A DNA stretch of 64,000 bases from assembly GCF_003732425.1 (NCBI RefSeq), contig NZ_MOBX01000013.1, positions 870,026-934,025 on the forward strand, written 5' to 3'. Both the position numbers and the translations under genes were made by a program. This DNA comes from Pseudomonas fluorescens (GTDB taxonomy: Bacteria > Pseudomonadota > Gammaproteobacteria > Pseudomonadales > Pseudomonadaceae). Under the pieces are notes generated by a model, which saw only the letters and a list, made by a program, of their open reading frames with translations, had not been told where the DNA came from and did not search any database. Shown here piece by piece: positions 35,261 through 43,684 of this stretch. Each line of letters opens with the position of its first letter. Positions within the stretch are counted from its first letter, which is position 1.

Positions 35261-36814
35261 ATGCCTCCAACGACAGCCCTGCTGACACGGCCCGGTTACT
35301 TGTTGTTGCTTGGCGCCTTGGGCCTTGGCGGTTGCATACGTCTGGGACCAGATTTTCAGCCACCCGCCGAGGCGTGGAGTCAGCAATGGAACAGCACGGC
35401 GCTGGAACAGGCCAGTGAGCGCGCGGCCCAACCGGATCTTCGTCAGTGGTGGCAGGTGTTCGCCGACCCGATACTCGACCGCCTGATCAGTGAAGCCGAT
35501 ACGCATAACAGCAGCCTGAAAATCGCCGGACTGCGGGTACTCGAAGCCCGCGCCCAACTGGGTATCGCCGAGAGCGGTCGCTACCCGCAACTGCAGCAGG
35601 TTGGCGTCGACAGCCTGTACGTCGACCGCCATCAATCGGGCGGCAGCAACCCACAGGATCTGCACTTCTGGCAGCACAGCGCAGCGTTCGATGTCGGTTG
35701 GGAGCTGGATTTCTGGGGCCGTTTCAGCCGAGCCATCGAGTCCTCGGACGCCAGCTATTTCGCCGCACAGGCCAACTACGAAGACGCCCTCGTACTCCTG
35801 CGCGCGCAAGTCGCCGACACCTATTTTTCCCTGCGCACAACCGAGGCGCGGCTGCGCGTCGCCCGGGAAAACGCCGGCCAGCAAAAACGCAATTTCGAGA
35901 TCACCGAAAAACTCTTCACCAGCGGCCAGAGCGCCGAACTCGATCTGCAGCAGGCAAAAACCCAATACCTCGACACGCTGAGCAGCATCCCGGCCTTCGA
36001 GGATCAACTGTTGCGCACCCGCAACGCTCTGGCGGTGCTGGTCGGCCAGCCCCCCGGGGGCGCAGCATTGCTGGCCGAGCAAACCGGGCTGATCCCGCTG
36101 ACGGATCGCGCCGTCCTGCAGGACGTTCCGGCCAACCTGCTGCTGCGCCGCCCGGACGTGCGTGCGGCGGAACTGAATGTCGCCGCGCAATCGGCGCTGG
36201 TCGGGGTCGCCGAAACCGATCTGTACCCATCGCTGACCTTGCTCGGCAGCATTGTCTGGTCCAGCGATACCCTTGGCGCCACGCCGCGCAGCCTCGACCT
36301 GATAGGCGGCCCAAGCCTGCGCTGGAACATCTTCGATTACGGTCGCATCCGCAACAACGTGCGGGTACAGGACGCGCGTTTGCAGCAACTGATCGAGGCC
36401 TACCGCGACAAGGTTCGCCAGGCCGCACGCGAGGCTGACGACGCCGCCAGTGGCCTGAGCAAAGCGTTGGAGCGCGAACGCATTCTGCGTGAGGCCGAAG
36501 GGGCTGCGCGACGTTCGCTGGTGCTGGCCAACACGCAATACCGCGAAGGCTATTCGGACTTTCAGCGGGTGCTCGACGCGCAGCGTGCGCTGCTCGAGTT
36601 GCAGGACAACTATCTGGTCAGCCGCAGCAACGCCGTGAGCAACCTGATCGCGCTGTACAAAGCCCTCGGTGGCGGCTGGCAAAGCAATGCGCCGCAGGTC
36701 GATGAGCCGACACGACAACAGATGCAACAACGCACTAACTGGGGCGATTTGCTCAGCGCGCCAGCCGCCCAACCGGCGTATCCCCTTCCCTCGCAGGTAA
36801 GCCGCCATGACTGA
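35261..36814 (+). CDS. Outer-membrane efflux lipoprotein (NodT/OprM-type)
   Basis: The 517-residue TolC-family channel has a lipobox LGGC (Cys25), RLGPDFQPP and QPDLRQWWQVFADPILDRL at the start, and duplicated OEP repeats, the second with LLRRPDVRAAELNVAAQSA. It forms the outer-membrane duct of a tripartite pump with the next two genes, overlapping the HlyD gene by 8 bases. The ATG at 35261 gives a proper lipoprotein signal. Confidence 0.92.
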   Translation: MPPTTALLTRPGYLLLLGALGLGGCIRLGPDFQPPAEAWSQQWNSTALEQASERAAQPDLRQWWQVFADPILDRLISEADTHNSSLKIAGLRVLEARAQLGIAESGRYPQLQQVGVDSLYVDRHQSGGSNPQDLHFWQHSAAFDVGWELDFWGRFSRAIESSDASYFAAQANYEDALVLLRAQVADTYFSLRTTEARLRVARENAGQQKRNFEITEKLFTSGQSAELDLQQAKTQYLDTLSSIPAFEDQLLRTRNALAVLVGQPPGGAALLAEQTGLIPLTDRAVLQDVPANLLLRRPDVRAAELNVAAQSALVGVAETDLYPSLTLLGSIVWSSDTLGATPRSLDLIGGPSLRWNIFDYGRIRNNVRVQDARLQQLIEAYRDKVRQAAREADDAASGLSKALERERILREAEGAARRSLVLANTQYREGYSDFQRVLDAQRALLELQDNYLVSRSNAVSNLIALYKALGGGWQSNAPQVDEPTRQQMQQRTNWGDLLSAPAAQPAYPLPSQVSRHD

Positions 36815-37934
36815 CGCCGCACTTCCAACGCCCGCTCCAGCCCCCGCCGCCTCCCCCGATCCGGCGAAAAAAGGCATCCGCTGGGTGTTGCTGTTGATCG
36901 TGTTGAGCCTGGCCTGGTATCTGCTCGCCGACCGCTACACGCCCTACACCCAGCAGGCGCGAGTCGGGGCATTCGTGATTCCGGTGGCGGCAGAAGTCGC
37001 CGGCCGGGTGATCCGGGTCAACGTGCGCAACAATCAGGACGTGAAGGCCGGCGACATCCTTTTCGAACTCGATCCACAGCCGTTGCAAATCGCCGTGGAC
37101 CGAGCCAAAGCCGATCTGGAATCGACCCGCCGTCAGGTCGGCGCGAGCACCGCCGGCATCGCCTCGGCGCAAGCGTCGTTGCGCGCCGCGCAAGCCAACG
37201 AACTCAAGGCGCGACAGGACAATCAACGTCTCGAAGGTTTGTACAAACAGGATCCCGGCACCGTCTCCGTGCGCTTGCTGGAAGTGTCCCGAGCCAACCG
37301 CGAACAAGCCGTCGCCCAAGTCGCCGCCGCCCGTGCGGAGGTGCAACGCGCGCAGGAACAGGAAGGCGGCAACACCGAGACCAACGCGCAACTGCGCAGC
37401 GCCGCTGCGGCACTGGCCAAAGCCGAACTGGATCTGGCCAACACCCGCATCGGCGCGCGTTCGGCCGGGTTGATCACCGACCTGCGCACCGACGTCGGCC
37501 AGTTCGCCGCCGCCGGCAGCCCGGTGATGACCTTGATCGCGATCCACGACGTGTGGATCAGCGCCGACCTCACCGAAAACAACCTCGGCCGCGTGCAGCC
37601 CGGCACGCCGGTTTCGATCGTTTTGGATGCGCTGCCCGGCCAAGTCCTCGACGGCCAGGTGCGCAGCGTTGGCTATGGCGTCAGCGTCGGCCAGACACCG
37701 GCGCCGGGCACCCTGCCGAGTATCCAGAACAGCCGCGACTGGTTGCGCCCGGCGCAACGTTTTCCGGTGATCATCGAGTTCACGGACGAGGCGAAAAAAC
37801 GCCTGATCGACAGCCGCGCGATCCGTGCCGGCGGTCAGGCTGAAGTCATGGCGTTTCCCAGCGAAGGCAATTTGCTCAATCCATTGGGGCGGCTGTTTGT
37901 CGGGCTGATGAGCTGGCTGTCGTATGCCTACTGA
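36807..37934 (+). CDS. HlyD/EmrA-type membrane fusion protein
   Basis: The 375-residue periplasmic adaptor has one N-terminal membrane helix (about 29-46), a biotinyl-lipoyl half (VIRVNVRNNQDVKAGDILFE), a coiled coil of about 110 residues and the second lipoyl half (NTRIGARSAGLITDLRTDVG). It would bridge the DUF2955 inner-membrane protein and the outer-membrane channel. It overlaps both neighbours, showing a single transcript. Confidence 0.92.
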   Translation: MTDAALPTPAPAPAASPDPAKKGIRWVLLLIVLSLAWYLLADRYTPYTQQARVGAFVIPVAAEVAGRVIRVNVRNNQDVKAGDILFELDPQPLQIAVDRAKADLESTRRQVGASTAGIASAQASLRAAQANELKARQDNQRLEGLYKQDPGTVSVRLLEVSRANREQAVAQVAAARAEVQRAQEQEGGNTETNAQLRSAAAALAKAELDLANTRIGARSAGLITDLRTDVGQFAAAGSPVMTLIAIHDVWISADLTENNLGRVQPGTPVSIVLDALPGQVLDGQVRSVGYGVSVGQTPAPGTLPSIQNSRDWLRPAQRFPVIIEFTDEAKKRLIDSRAIRAGGQAEVMAFPSEGNLLNPLGRLFVGLMSWLSYAY

Positions 37935-38949
37935 GCGCAGCGTCCCGGCGCAACGGGCCTTGCGCCTGGCGTTCGGCACCGCGCTGTGCACTGCCGCGAG
38001 TTATGCGCTGGCGTTGCCGCTGGCGTTTATCTCACCGGTGCTGGCGGTGTTGCTGCTGGCCAGCCTGCCGCGGCCATTGCCGTTGAAAGGCGCGTTGGTG
38101 CTGGCACTGGTCGCGGCGCTGACGACGAGCATCGGCCTGCTATTGGTGCCGCTGCTGCGCTATTACCCGGTGAGCGGCGTGCTGTTGATCGGCGTCGGTT
38201 TGTTTCTGGTGTTTCGCTTTGGCTTGCGCGGCGGCAACCCATTGATCGTGACCTTTTTGGTGATCGGCATGACCATGATCTCCGCCGCCGGGTTTGCCGA
38301 ATTCGACCTGGCAATGGCGGTCATCGGCGCCCTCGTCAAAGGCCTGTTACTGGCGGTCGCGGTGGTCGGTGTCAGTCACACAGTGTTTCCTGAGCGGCCT
38401 GATAGCCCCGTCCCGCCCAAGCCGCCCGCCATGCCTGCCGACGAAGTCCCGCGCGTGGCCCTGCGCGCCACGCTGATCGTGCTGCCGACGTTTCTGCTGG
38501 CCCTGAGCGACCCGGCCAGCTACATGCCGATCATCCTCAAGGCCGTCAGCCTCGGCCAACAAAGCTCCACCACCCAGACCCATCACGCGGGCCGTGAACT
38601 GCTCGGCTCAACCCTGCTCGCCGGCGTGCTGGCGGTACTGCTCTGGTGCGGGTTGAGCCTGTTCGTGCATGTGTGGATGTTCTTTCTCTGGATGCTGCTG
38701 TTCGGGCTGTGGCTGGCGCGCAAACTCTATCGCCTGAGCCCGACGCGGTTCAGCCCTGGTTTCTGGATCAACACGTGGGTGACGATGATCATCCTGCTCG
38801 GCCAATCCGTGCAGGACAGTGCTGCCGGCAAAGACGTTTACACTGCGTTCGCCGTGCGCATGGGCCTGTTCATTCTGGTGACGCTCTATAGTGCGTTGAT
38901 GATGCACCTGCTCGAAGCGCACAAACCGAGCCGTCAAGGCGTGACCTGA
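37924..38949 (+). CDS. DUF2955 inner-membrane transporter component
   Basis: The 341-residue protein has about ten membrane helices in two five-helix sets split by a proline-rich stretch (PERPDSPVPPKPPAMPADEV, around 160-180), like FUSC/aromatic acid exporter proteins. DUF2955 proteins regularly follow HlyD and NodT-like genes, so this is the inner-membrane part of the pump. The substrate is unknown. Its last 16 bases overlap the convergent glycine-zipper gene. Confidence 0.85.
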   Translation: MPTERSVPAQRALRLAFGTALCTAASYALALPLAFISPVLAVLLLASLPRPLPLKGALVLALVAALTTSIGLLLVPLLRYYPVSGVLLIGVGLFLVFRFGLRGGNPLIVTFLVIGMTMISAAGFAEFDLAMAVIGALVKGLLLAVAVVGVSHTVFPERPDSPVPPKPPAMPADEVPRVALRATLIVLPTFLLALSDPASYMPIILKAVSLGQQSSTTQTHHAGRELLGSTLLAGVLAVLLWCGLSLFVHVWMFFLWMLLFGLWLARKLYRLSPTRFSPGFWINTWVTMIILLGQSVQDSAAGKDVYTAFAVRMGLFILVTLYSALMMHLLEAHKPSRQGVT

Positions 38950-39380
38950 TAGCCGCGCCCTTGCAGGCACCCGGTGTAGGCACTGGAACTGGCCGCTGCA
39001 TTGGTCTTGTTCTGCGCGCGACGCTCTTGCCGCTGTCGAGAGCCACCGACTACCGCACCGGCCGCGGCGGTTTGCTGGGCACGGTTTTGTCGGTAATCCT
39101 GCTTGCGATCATCGTCGACGCGGTCGTAAACCTCGTCGTGTTGACGACCGCGGACTTCAGAACCTGCTGCTCCGGCGGCGGCACCGACAGCGGCACCCTT
39201 GAGACGACCACCCGCTTGGGGTGTTGAAGTCGTTGAAGTCGAGGCGATGGAGTGGCAATCGTTGATGTCGATCTGGGTTTGTTGCGAGGTCTGGCCTTTG
39301 AGCGGGACGATGGATTCGGCGCTGGCGTGAGTGGTAAATATCGCAGCGATCAAGAGTGGGACGAACGTTAGGCGATTCAT
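38934..39380 (-). CDS. Glycine-zipper envelope protein of unknown function
   Basis: The 148-residue protein has a signal peptide (cut after ASA) and two glycine/alanine zipper stretches, RLKGAAVGAAAGAAGSEVRG and TAAAGAVVGGSRQR, separated by a charged segment rich in Asp, Arg and Gln. This fits the YMGG/OmpA-like glycine-zipper proteins that associate with the outer membrane. GGAGGTAATC before the ATG gives a clear start. Confidence 0.75.
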   Translation of the reverse strand: MNRLTFVPLLIAAIFTTHASAESIVPLKGQTSQQTQIDINDCHSIASTSTTSTPQAGGRLKGAAVGAAAGAAGSEVRGRQHDEVYDRVDDDRKQDYRQNRAQQTAAAGAVVGGSRQRQERRAQNKTNAAASSSAYTGCLQGRGYQVTP

Positions 39381-39457
39381 GATTACCTCCGGCGGGGCCT
39401 GGGGTTGGCGGTGGTGCGGGGTAGTCAGGAAGTCTAGTTCAAAACGCAGGGTCAAGA

Positions 39458-39480
39458 GCCCCTCACCCTAGCCCTCCCGC
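39458..39480. repeat. Half-copy of the CCCTCACCCTAGCCCTCTCCC repeat
   Basis: CCCCTCACCCTAGCCCTCCC overlaps the 3' end of the AbrB-type gene and supplies its TAG stop on the minus strand. It is the same family as the pair at 11736. Confidence 0.6.
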
Positions 39481-40484
39481 ACCCGCCGCACCTGCACCAA
39501 CAACGCCGGCGCAAAGTGCAGCAGCACCATCCGCGCCAAGTGGTGAGTGAGGATAAACACCACATTCAGCCCGCCCGCAAACGCAACAATCGCAATCGTC
39601 TCGATCGCCCCCGGCATGTACGCCAGCCATAGCGACAACGGATCGCTGCCGAGCAATCGCGCCGCCACTTCAGCAAATGCCGCCGCCACCACGATCATCA
39701 ACCCGACCGAGACCAGCGCCGTGCGGCCATGCAGGCCCAATTCCCTGACGCCCAAACCCTGAAACCGCGAGCCGATGCGCACGCCGAGAATCAGCGCCGC
39801 CAGATTCAAGCTCCAGTCGGGCATGTGAAAACCGTGCAACCAGCCTGCTTTTACAAAGACTGCGGTGATGATGATCGCCGTGAGCATGAAGGGCGCCGGC
39901 ACGCCGATCACCAGCAGCAATCGACCGAGCACGACGCTCAAGCCGATTACCGAGAAAACCGTCAACGCCATGCCGGTGGTCAACGGATCGCTTTCAACAG
40001 CAGCCACCGACACCTGCCCCGGAATCAAAAAGCTCACCAATACCGTGATCAGCAGTAACCGCATCAGGTGCACGATGATGACTTTGCTCGACGCCTTCTC
40101 CGACTCGAGCAAATCAAACACCGCCGCCAGTGCCCCCGGATACACCGCGAGTAGCGCATCCGTGCGATTCCACCCTGCCCCACGCGTCAGCCACCAACCG
40201 GCCAGGGCAATCTGCACCGTCAGACACAGCAGTAACACGCCAAGGCTTGGGAGCATGGTCGACGCCGTCGCACTGTCCCACGCTTCGAACATCAGCCCGG
40301 TAGCGATGCCCAAGGTGACCTGGATATAACCCAAGCCATAAGGCGTTGCCGGTGCGAAGCCTGATCGCGTCACGATCAGCGCAGTGACGAGAATCGAGCC
40401 CAGCAGCAAGCCGTGAGGCACGCTGAGGGATTGCAGCACCGCGCCAAACACGGCGGCGATCAACAGACAGAAAATGGATTTCAT
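39468..40484 (-). CDS. AbrB-family membrane protein (AbrB_dup)
   Basis: The 338-residue protein has about ten helices in two related halves, with the repeated pattern LPHGLLLGSILVTALI-like (SVPHGLLLGSILVTAL) and GVPAPFMLTAIIITAVFV. It belongs to the so-called AbrB family once described as putative ammonia monooxygenase; neither monooxygenase nor DNA-binding function is established. It is a single gene, with the third palindrome family behind its start. Confidence 0.85.
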   Translation of the reverse strand: MKSIFCLLIAAVFGAVLQSLSVPHGLLLGSILVTALIVTRSGFAPATPYGLGYIQVTLGIATGLMFEAWDSATASTMLPSLGVLLLCLTVQIALAGWWLTRGAGWNRTDALLAVYPGALAAVFDLLESEKASSKVIIVHLMRLLLITVLVSFLIPGQVSVAAVESDPLTTGMALTVFSVIGLSVVLGRLLLVIGVPAPFMLTAIIITAVFVKAGWLHGFHMPDWSLNLAALILGVRIGSRFQGLGVRELGLHGRTALVSVGLMIVVAAAFAEVAARLLGSDPLSLWLAYMPGAIETIAIVAFAGGLNVVFILTHHLARMVLLHFAPALLVQVRRVREG

Positions 40485-40525
40485 ATTCGCCTTCCTGGCA
40501 ATTCAACTGACCCAACACGATCCCG

Positions 40526-40611
40526 TGTAGGAGCTGCCGCAGGCTGCGATCTTTTGACTTTGAATCTAAAAAACAAGATCAAAAGATCGCAGCCTGCGGC
40601 AGCTCCTACAT
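40526..40611. repeat. GGAGCTGCCGCAGGCTGCGA inverted repeat
   Basis: Near-perfect hairpin with TCTTTTGA arm ends, between the HD-domain and AbrB-type genes, both on the minus strand. Confidence 0.9.
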
Positions 40612-40625
40612 GGGCGTGTCCATTT

Positions 40626-41048
40626 TTATGAGCGCAACCGTCCAATCGCGCGTCGGTATTTTTCGATCCGTTCCAGATCCTCCCAACTCGGCGAGGCGAT
40701 CCGTGACAGGTCGCTGTTCTCTTCCAGATCCGCCAGTTTCACCACCCGGCCAATCGGGTTTTGCGCGGCGCGTTCGACGAAATCATCATAGGACTCGCCC
40801 GGCACTTTGGTCACCGACGCAATGGCCGTCAGCACCTCTTCGCTGAAACCTTCCTTGCGCAAGTCATCAAGACTGATATCGCAATCCTCGACCACATCGT
40901 GCAGCACCGCGACGATGCGTTCTTCCAGCGAGGTCATGCGCAACATCACCTTCAGCGGATGCAGAATGTACGGCGCCCCGCCCTTGTCCACCTGCCCCGC
41001 GTGCGCGGTGGCGGCGATGGCAATGGCGCGTTCGAGTGTTTGAGTCAT
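40626..41048 (-). CDS. HD-domain protein, SpoT-hydrolase-like
   Basis: The 140-residue protein shows AIAIAATAHAGQVDKGGAPY followed by HPLKVM, then AVLHDVVED (HD motif) and VVKLADLEENSDLSR, matching the Mn-dependent hydrolase half of RelA/SpoT and small alarmone hydrolases. It has no synthetase domain. Activity on ppGpp is therefore possible but unproven. The start lies behind GAGGAAACCCCT. Confidence 0.83.
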   Translation of the reverse strand: MTQTLERAIAIAATAHAGQVDKGGAPYILHPLKVMLRMTSLEERIVAVLHDVVEDCDISLDDLRKEGFSEEVLTAIASVTKVPGESYDDFVERAAQNPIGRVVKLADLEENSDLSRIASPSWEDLERIEKYRRAIGRLRS

Positions 41049-41063
41049 AGGGGTTTCCTCGGG

Positions 41064-41453
41064 TTAAACGCCATACCGGCCGCCAACGTGGATATTGCGT
41101 TTGAGCCAGGCGCCAATGGCTTTCAAGCGACCGACAGGCTTCGCTGGCTCGGCGTGACGCTTGAGAATCATCGACACCAATGTCACTTGATCCGCACCAG
41201 GATGCGCGTCAATCAACTCAGCGACCCAGGCACAATCAGACTTCTTCAAATGCTCACGCCACTCACCGGGCCAGGCTTCCAGCTCATCCAGCGCCAACCA
41301 GCGCGCACCGCCCTGCCCACCATGCCCCCCGGCCGTCGACTGTTCGAAACAGAAAGGCGTGGCCGCTCGGGACAGGTCGATGTTGAAAATGTAGACGTCG
41401 TGGGTTGGGTGCTGCGACGTGGGGGCGTTGTTGCGACTGCCGATTTCAATCAT
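41064..41453 (-). CDS. Unknown 129-residue protein
   Basis: I do not recognise the family with confidence. HDVYIFNIDLS followed by GGARWLALDELEAWP faintly recalls the C-terminal half of Nudix hydrolases, but there is no Nudix box and none in the upstream sequence. No membrane segment or signal peptide. It lies 15 bases before the HD-domain gene on the same strand, so they may be co-transcribed. Confidence 0.55.
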   Translation of the reverse strand: MIEIGSRNNAPTSQHPTHDVYIFNIDLSRAATPFCFEQSTAGGHGGQGGARWLALDELEAWPGEWREHLKKSDCAWVAELIDAHPGADQVTLVSMILKRHAEPAKPVGRLKAIGAWLKRNIHVGGRYGV

Positions 41454-41617
41454 GGGCAATATTCCAATCCTTGGGCGCTAGATGTGTCCGATTGTTTCGC
41501 AGTCTACGCGAACAGCGCAAATCAAAAACCTGATGGAACCTCCTTCCCCTGCGCAATCTCGAAACCATAAGCGCCAATTCATTGATCAAAACCGGCGCCA
41601 TTGAAGAGGAAAGCCCG

Positions 41618-42049
41618 ATGAACATTCGATTCCTGCTTCTGCTCGCCACGTTTTGCGTCATCCCCACCTGCGTCATGGCCGAAGGCTGCGACGTCGAAAC
41701 CCGCTCCTCCAGCACCTCCGTGCCTACCGTTTCGGGCCACAGCTGCTATGAATACGAAGGCATGCCGGTCAATTCCATCGACTGGTCATGCAGCAACGAA
41801 AGCAAGGACATGGTCAACGCCGTCAAGAAAAAGGTGCAGCAGTGCGATGACCACTATCAAGCCACGTGCATCGCCACCCTAACCCAGGAATCCCTGGCCA
41901 ACCCGCACTCCACCAGCAAGGACAAGAACGCCAAAGCGTTGAATATTCCCGATGGCGCGCAGGTGACCACGTATTACTACGGTGCGGAGAATCTGGGGCA
42001 GGCGAAGATTGATTGTGAAAGGGGCGGTGGGCATTGGAAGGCGAAGTAA
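41618..42049 (+). CDS. Unknown secreted cysteine-containing protein
   Basis: The 143-residue protein has a signal peptide (cut after CVMA) and six cysteines in the mature part, including GCDVETR, HSCYEYEG, WSCSNES and QQCDDHYQATC. This pattern suggests a disulfide-rich periplasmic protein. GAGGAAAGCCCG precedes the ATG and a strong terminator follows. No family recognised. Confidence 0.7.
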   Translation: MNIRFLLLLATFCVIPTCVMAEGCDVETRSSSTSVPTVSGHSCYEYEGMPVNSIDWSCSNESKDMVNAVKKKVQQCDDHYQATCIATLTQESLANPHSTSKDKNAKALNIPDGAQVTTYYYGAENLGQAKIDCERGGGHWKAK

Positions 42050-42067
42050 TGGTTGTTTAGCGCACAT

Positions 42068-42098
42068 AAAAAGGGACACCGCTGGGTGTCCCTTTTTC
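42068..42098. terminator. Rho-independent terminator
   Basis: AAAAAGGGACACC-GCTG-GGTGTCCCTTTTT is a perfect nine-base GC-rich stem with a T-run on either strand, 18 bases after the secreted-protein stop codon. Confidence 0.9.
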
Positions 42099-42116
42099 GT
42101 GCATCAACACATCCAC

Positions 42117-42158
42117 TGTGGCGAGGGAGCTTGCTCCCGCTGGGCTGCGAAGCAGCCC
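42117..42158. repeat. Single REP element, GGCGAGGGAGCTTGCTCCCG family
   Basis: One half-site followed by the GCTGCGAAGCAGC inner palindrome; its partner arm is missing. It abuts the stop of the cysteine-rich repeat gene. Confidence 0.75.
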
Positions 42159-42162
42159 TCAA

Positions 42163-42576
42163 TCAGCGCTTCATGGCTTCACACTGATTGCGCAGATCCC
42201 AATCGCCGATGCTCGCACAGCTACTGCCCTGCTTCGCTTCACAGAAGGCGCGCTGGTCACGATCCCCGATACCCGCGCATGAACCGCCTTTCTCCGCTTC
42301 GCAGGCCGTACGCAAATCGTAATTGTCGATGGAATAACAACTACTGCCCTTCTTGGCGTCGCAATAGGCGCGCTGGTTACGATCCTCGATACTTGCGCAT
42401 GAACCACCCTTCTCCGCTTCGCAGGCCGTGCGTAAATCGTAATCGCCAATGGAATAACAGCTGCTGCCTTCCTGCGTGGCCTGGCAATAATTGCGTTTGT
42501 CAGGATCACTGATGCTGGCACAACTGGCGGAAACGTAACCGCTGAACATCAACAACATCGCAAGAATCAGCTTCAT
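42163..42576 (-). CDS. Secreted protein of six tandem cysteine-rich repeats
   Basis: The 137-residue protein has a signal peptide (MKLILAMLLMFSGYVSA) and then six 19-21-residue repeats of the form SCxSIxDxDxRxxCxAxxG, two cysteines each. Odd and even units form two sub-types (SCASIxDRNQR and SCYSIxDYDLR), so the DNA repeats in about 126-base pairs of units. AAGGAAGTGTGAG precedes the ATG. No function is known to me; the even Cys count suggests disulfide-stabilised modules. Confidence 0.75.
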   Translation of the reverse strand: MKLILAMLLMFSGYVSASCASISDPDKRNYCQATQEGSSCYSIGDYDLRTACEAEKGGSCASIEDRNQRAYCDAKKGSSCYSIDNYDLRTACEAEKGGSCAGIGDRDQRAFCEAKQGSSCASIGDWDLRNQCEAMKR

Positions 42577-42756
42577 CTCACACTTCCTTGGGCTTACCAG
42601 GAAACAGCCTGGCACTGCTTGATCCGTTCTCAATGAGCGTCGCGACACGCCATCAAATTGACATCGTTTTTAAGGAAAGTTCCAAACCGGATGCAAAGCC
42701 ATGATTTGAGATTCGACCGAATTTGAAGTCTGAAAAACGCGTAGGAAAACACCCCT

Positions 42757-42890
42757 TGTGGTGAGGGGATTCATCCTCGATGGGTTGCGAAGTGGCCCCG
42801 AACCCGCGAGCTGAATTCTCCTGACACAACGTGGGCGCCGGATTACGACGACTGCGTCGCCGAGCGGGAGCAAGCTCCCTCGCCACAGGG
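42757..42890. repeat. REP pair, one arm degenerate
   Basis: TTGTGGTGAGGGGATTCATC and the intact CGGGAGCAAGCTCCCTCGCC are the remains of a GGCGAGGGAGCTTGCTCCCG pair. Between 42577 and 42757 nothing was recognised. Confidence 0.7.
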
Positions 42891-42944
42891 GTGGGTTGGC
42901 GTCCTACAGGTCGGTTGTGGCTGCGGGAATTGCTGCCTAGAGTG

Positions 42945-43179
42945 GGGCTGTCGCTGACCGCAGTTGGCGATGGGTTTCGCAGCCCTCAGAAGTGACACAC
43001 ACCGCTAGATGACAACTGTGGCAAAATTCGCCGCCGTTTCGTTATATGGCGGCTGTGTGTGGGAGACCTTCGGGTCTGCCGGTTTGACTCTTCTCCGGTC
43101 TGCGAACCCGCATACAGCTGCCACCCCTTTGTTTCGCAGCAGAAAGGTGGCACTTCTTAATTATTTGAAGAGCAATCTT
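42945..43179 (+). ncRNA. Structured leader RNA (candidate cis-regulator or small RNA)
   Basis: The sequence folds repeatedly on the plus strand. GGGCTGTCGC (42945-42954) pairs with GCGA and CAGCCC (to 42985). GGCGGCTGTGTG (43048-43059) pairs with CATACAGCTGCC (43111-43122) using G-U pairs, enclosing an AGACC-TTCG-GGTCT tetraloop hairpin. An alternative stem joins GCCACC with AAAGGTGGC (43120-43152), competing for the same bases. CTTC then pairs with the GAAG of the ribosome site before the ATG at 43180. Switch-like control of the next gene is inferred. The frame stays open but its text follows RNA structure. Confidence 0.55.
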
Positions 43180-43467
43180 ATGACGATCAAAAAACCGCTC
43201 CACCACTACGCCCACATGTCCCACCCAGCCACCGACAACCCTGTCCTCCTCATCAACGCCGACGTCCCACTACGCGACCTCCACGCCTGCCTGGCCGAAC
43301 GCCTCAACGCAGTCCTCAAATACCTCGACCTCATCGCCTGCACCAGCCTCCCCGACTACGCCGAACATGACATCAACACCGTCACCAACATCGCCAGGAT
43401 CATGGTGCAGGATGTGAGTGATGTGTTTCGGGTAATCGAACAGCGAGGTTTCGACGCGCCAGCCTGA
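43180..43467 (+). CDS. Small DUF3077-like protein
   Basis: The 95-residue protein has a variable first third and then PVLLINADVPLRDLHACLAE with a helical tail. The layout resembles the short DUF3077/DUF6124 proteins that occur in many copies in pseudomonads, though identity is low. The ATG at 43180 is chosen because GAAGAG precedes it and the upstream in-frame part overlaps the folded leader RNA. Function unknown. Confidence 0.6.
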   Translation: MTIKKPLHHYAHMSHPATDNPVLLINADVPLRDLHACLAERLNAVLKYLDLIACTSLPDYAEHDINTVTNIARIMVQDVSDVFRVIEQRGFDAPA

Positions 43468-43484
43468 TAACCAACACATTGCCA

Positions 43485-43541
43485 AAGTGCCAACTTCATA
43501 AACGCCCGGTCATCCCACCAGCGATAACGTAGTTGGCACTT
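43485..43541. repeat. Inverted repeat with perfect 11-base arms
   Basis: AAGTGCCAACT and AGTTGGCACTT bracket 35 bases in the gap before the Hcp gene. There is no T-run, so it is not a classic terminator. It may mark an element end or an RNA hairpin. Confidence 0.6.
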
Positions 43542-43684
43542 GGGAATAATCACCTCCTGACTTCCGCGCCCCTTGTAAGACGCGTCTGAACTTCACCAAT
43601 AGCGAACCGGCGCGCCACCGGTCTGGCTTTAGTTGACGGTTACTCTTCAAACAAGAGTTTTCCAGTCAATAAAGCAGAGCTTCC

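Noticed and set aside
34964..36877. 637-codon minus-strand frame opposite the outer-membrane efflux gene
   Set aside because: Antisense to a gene with a lipobox and OEP repeats; no family resemblance.
41064..41453. Nudix hydrolase
   Set aside because: Only a weak C-terminal resemblance; the Nudix box is absent from the protein and from the upstream sequence.
43009..43179. 57-codon upstream extension of the DUF3077-like gene
   Set aside because: The segment overlaps long complementary stems and has no ribosome site, whereas GAAGAG precedes the ATG at 43180. Treated as RNA leader.
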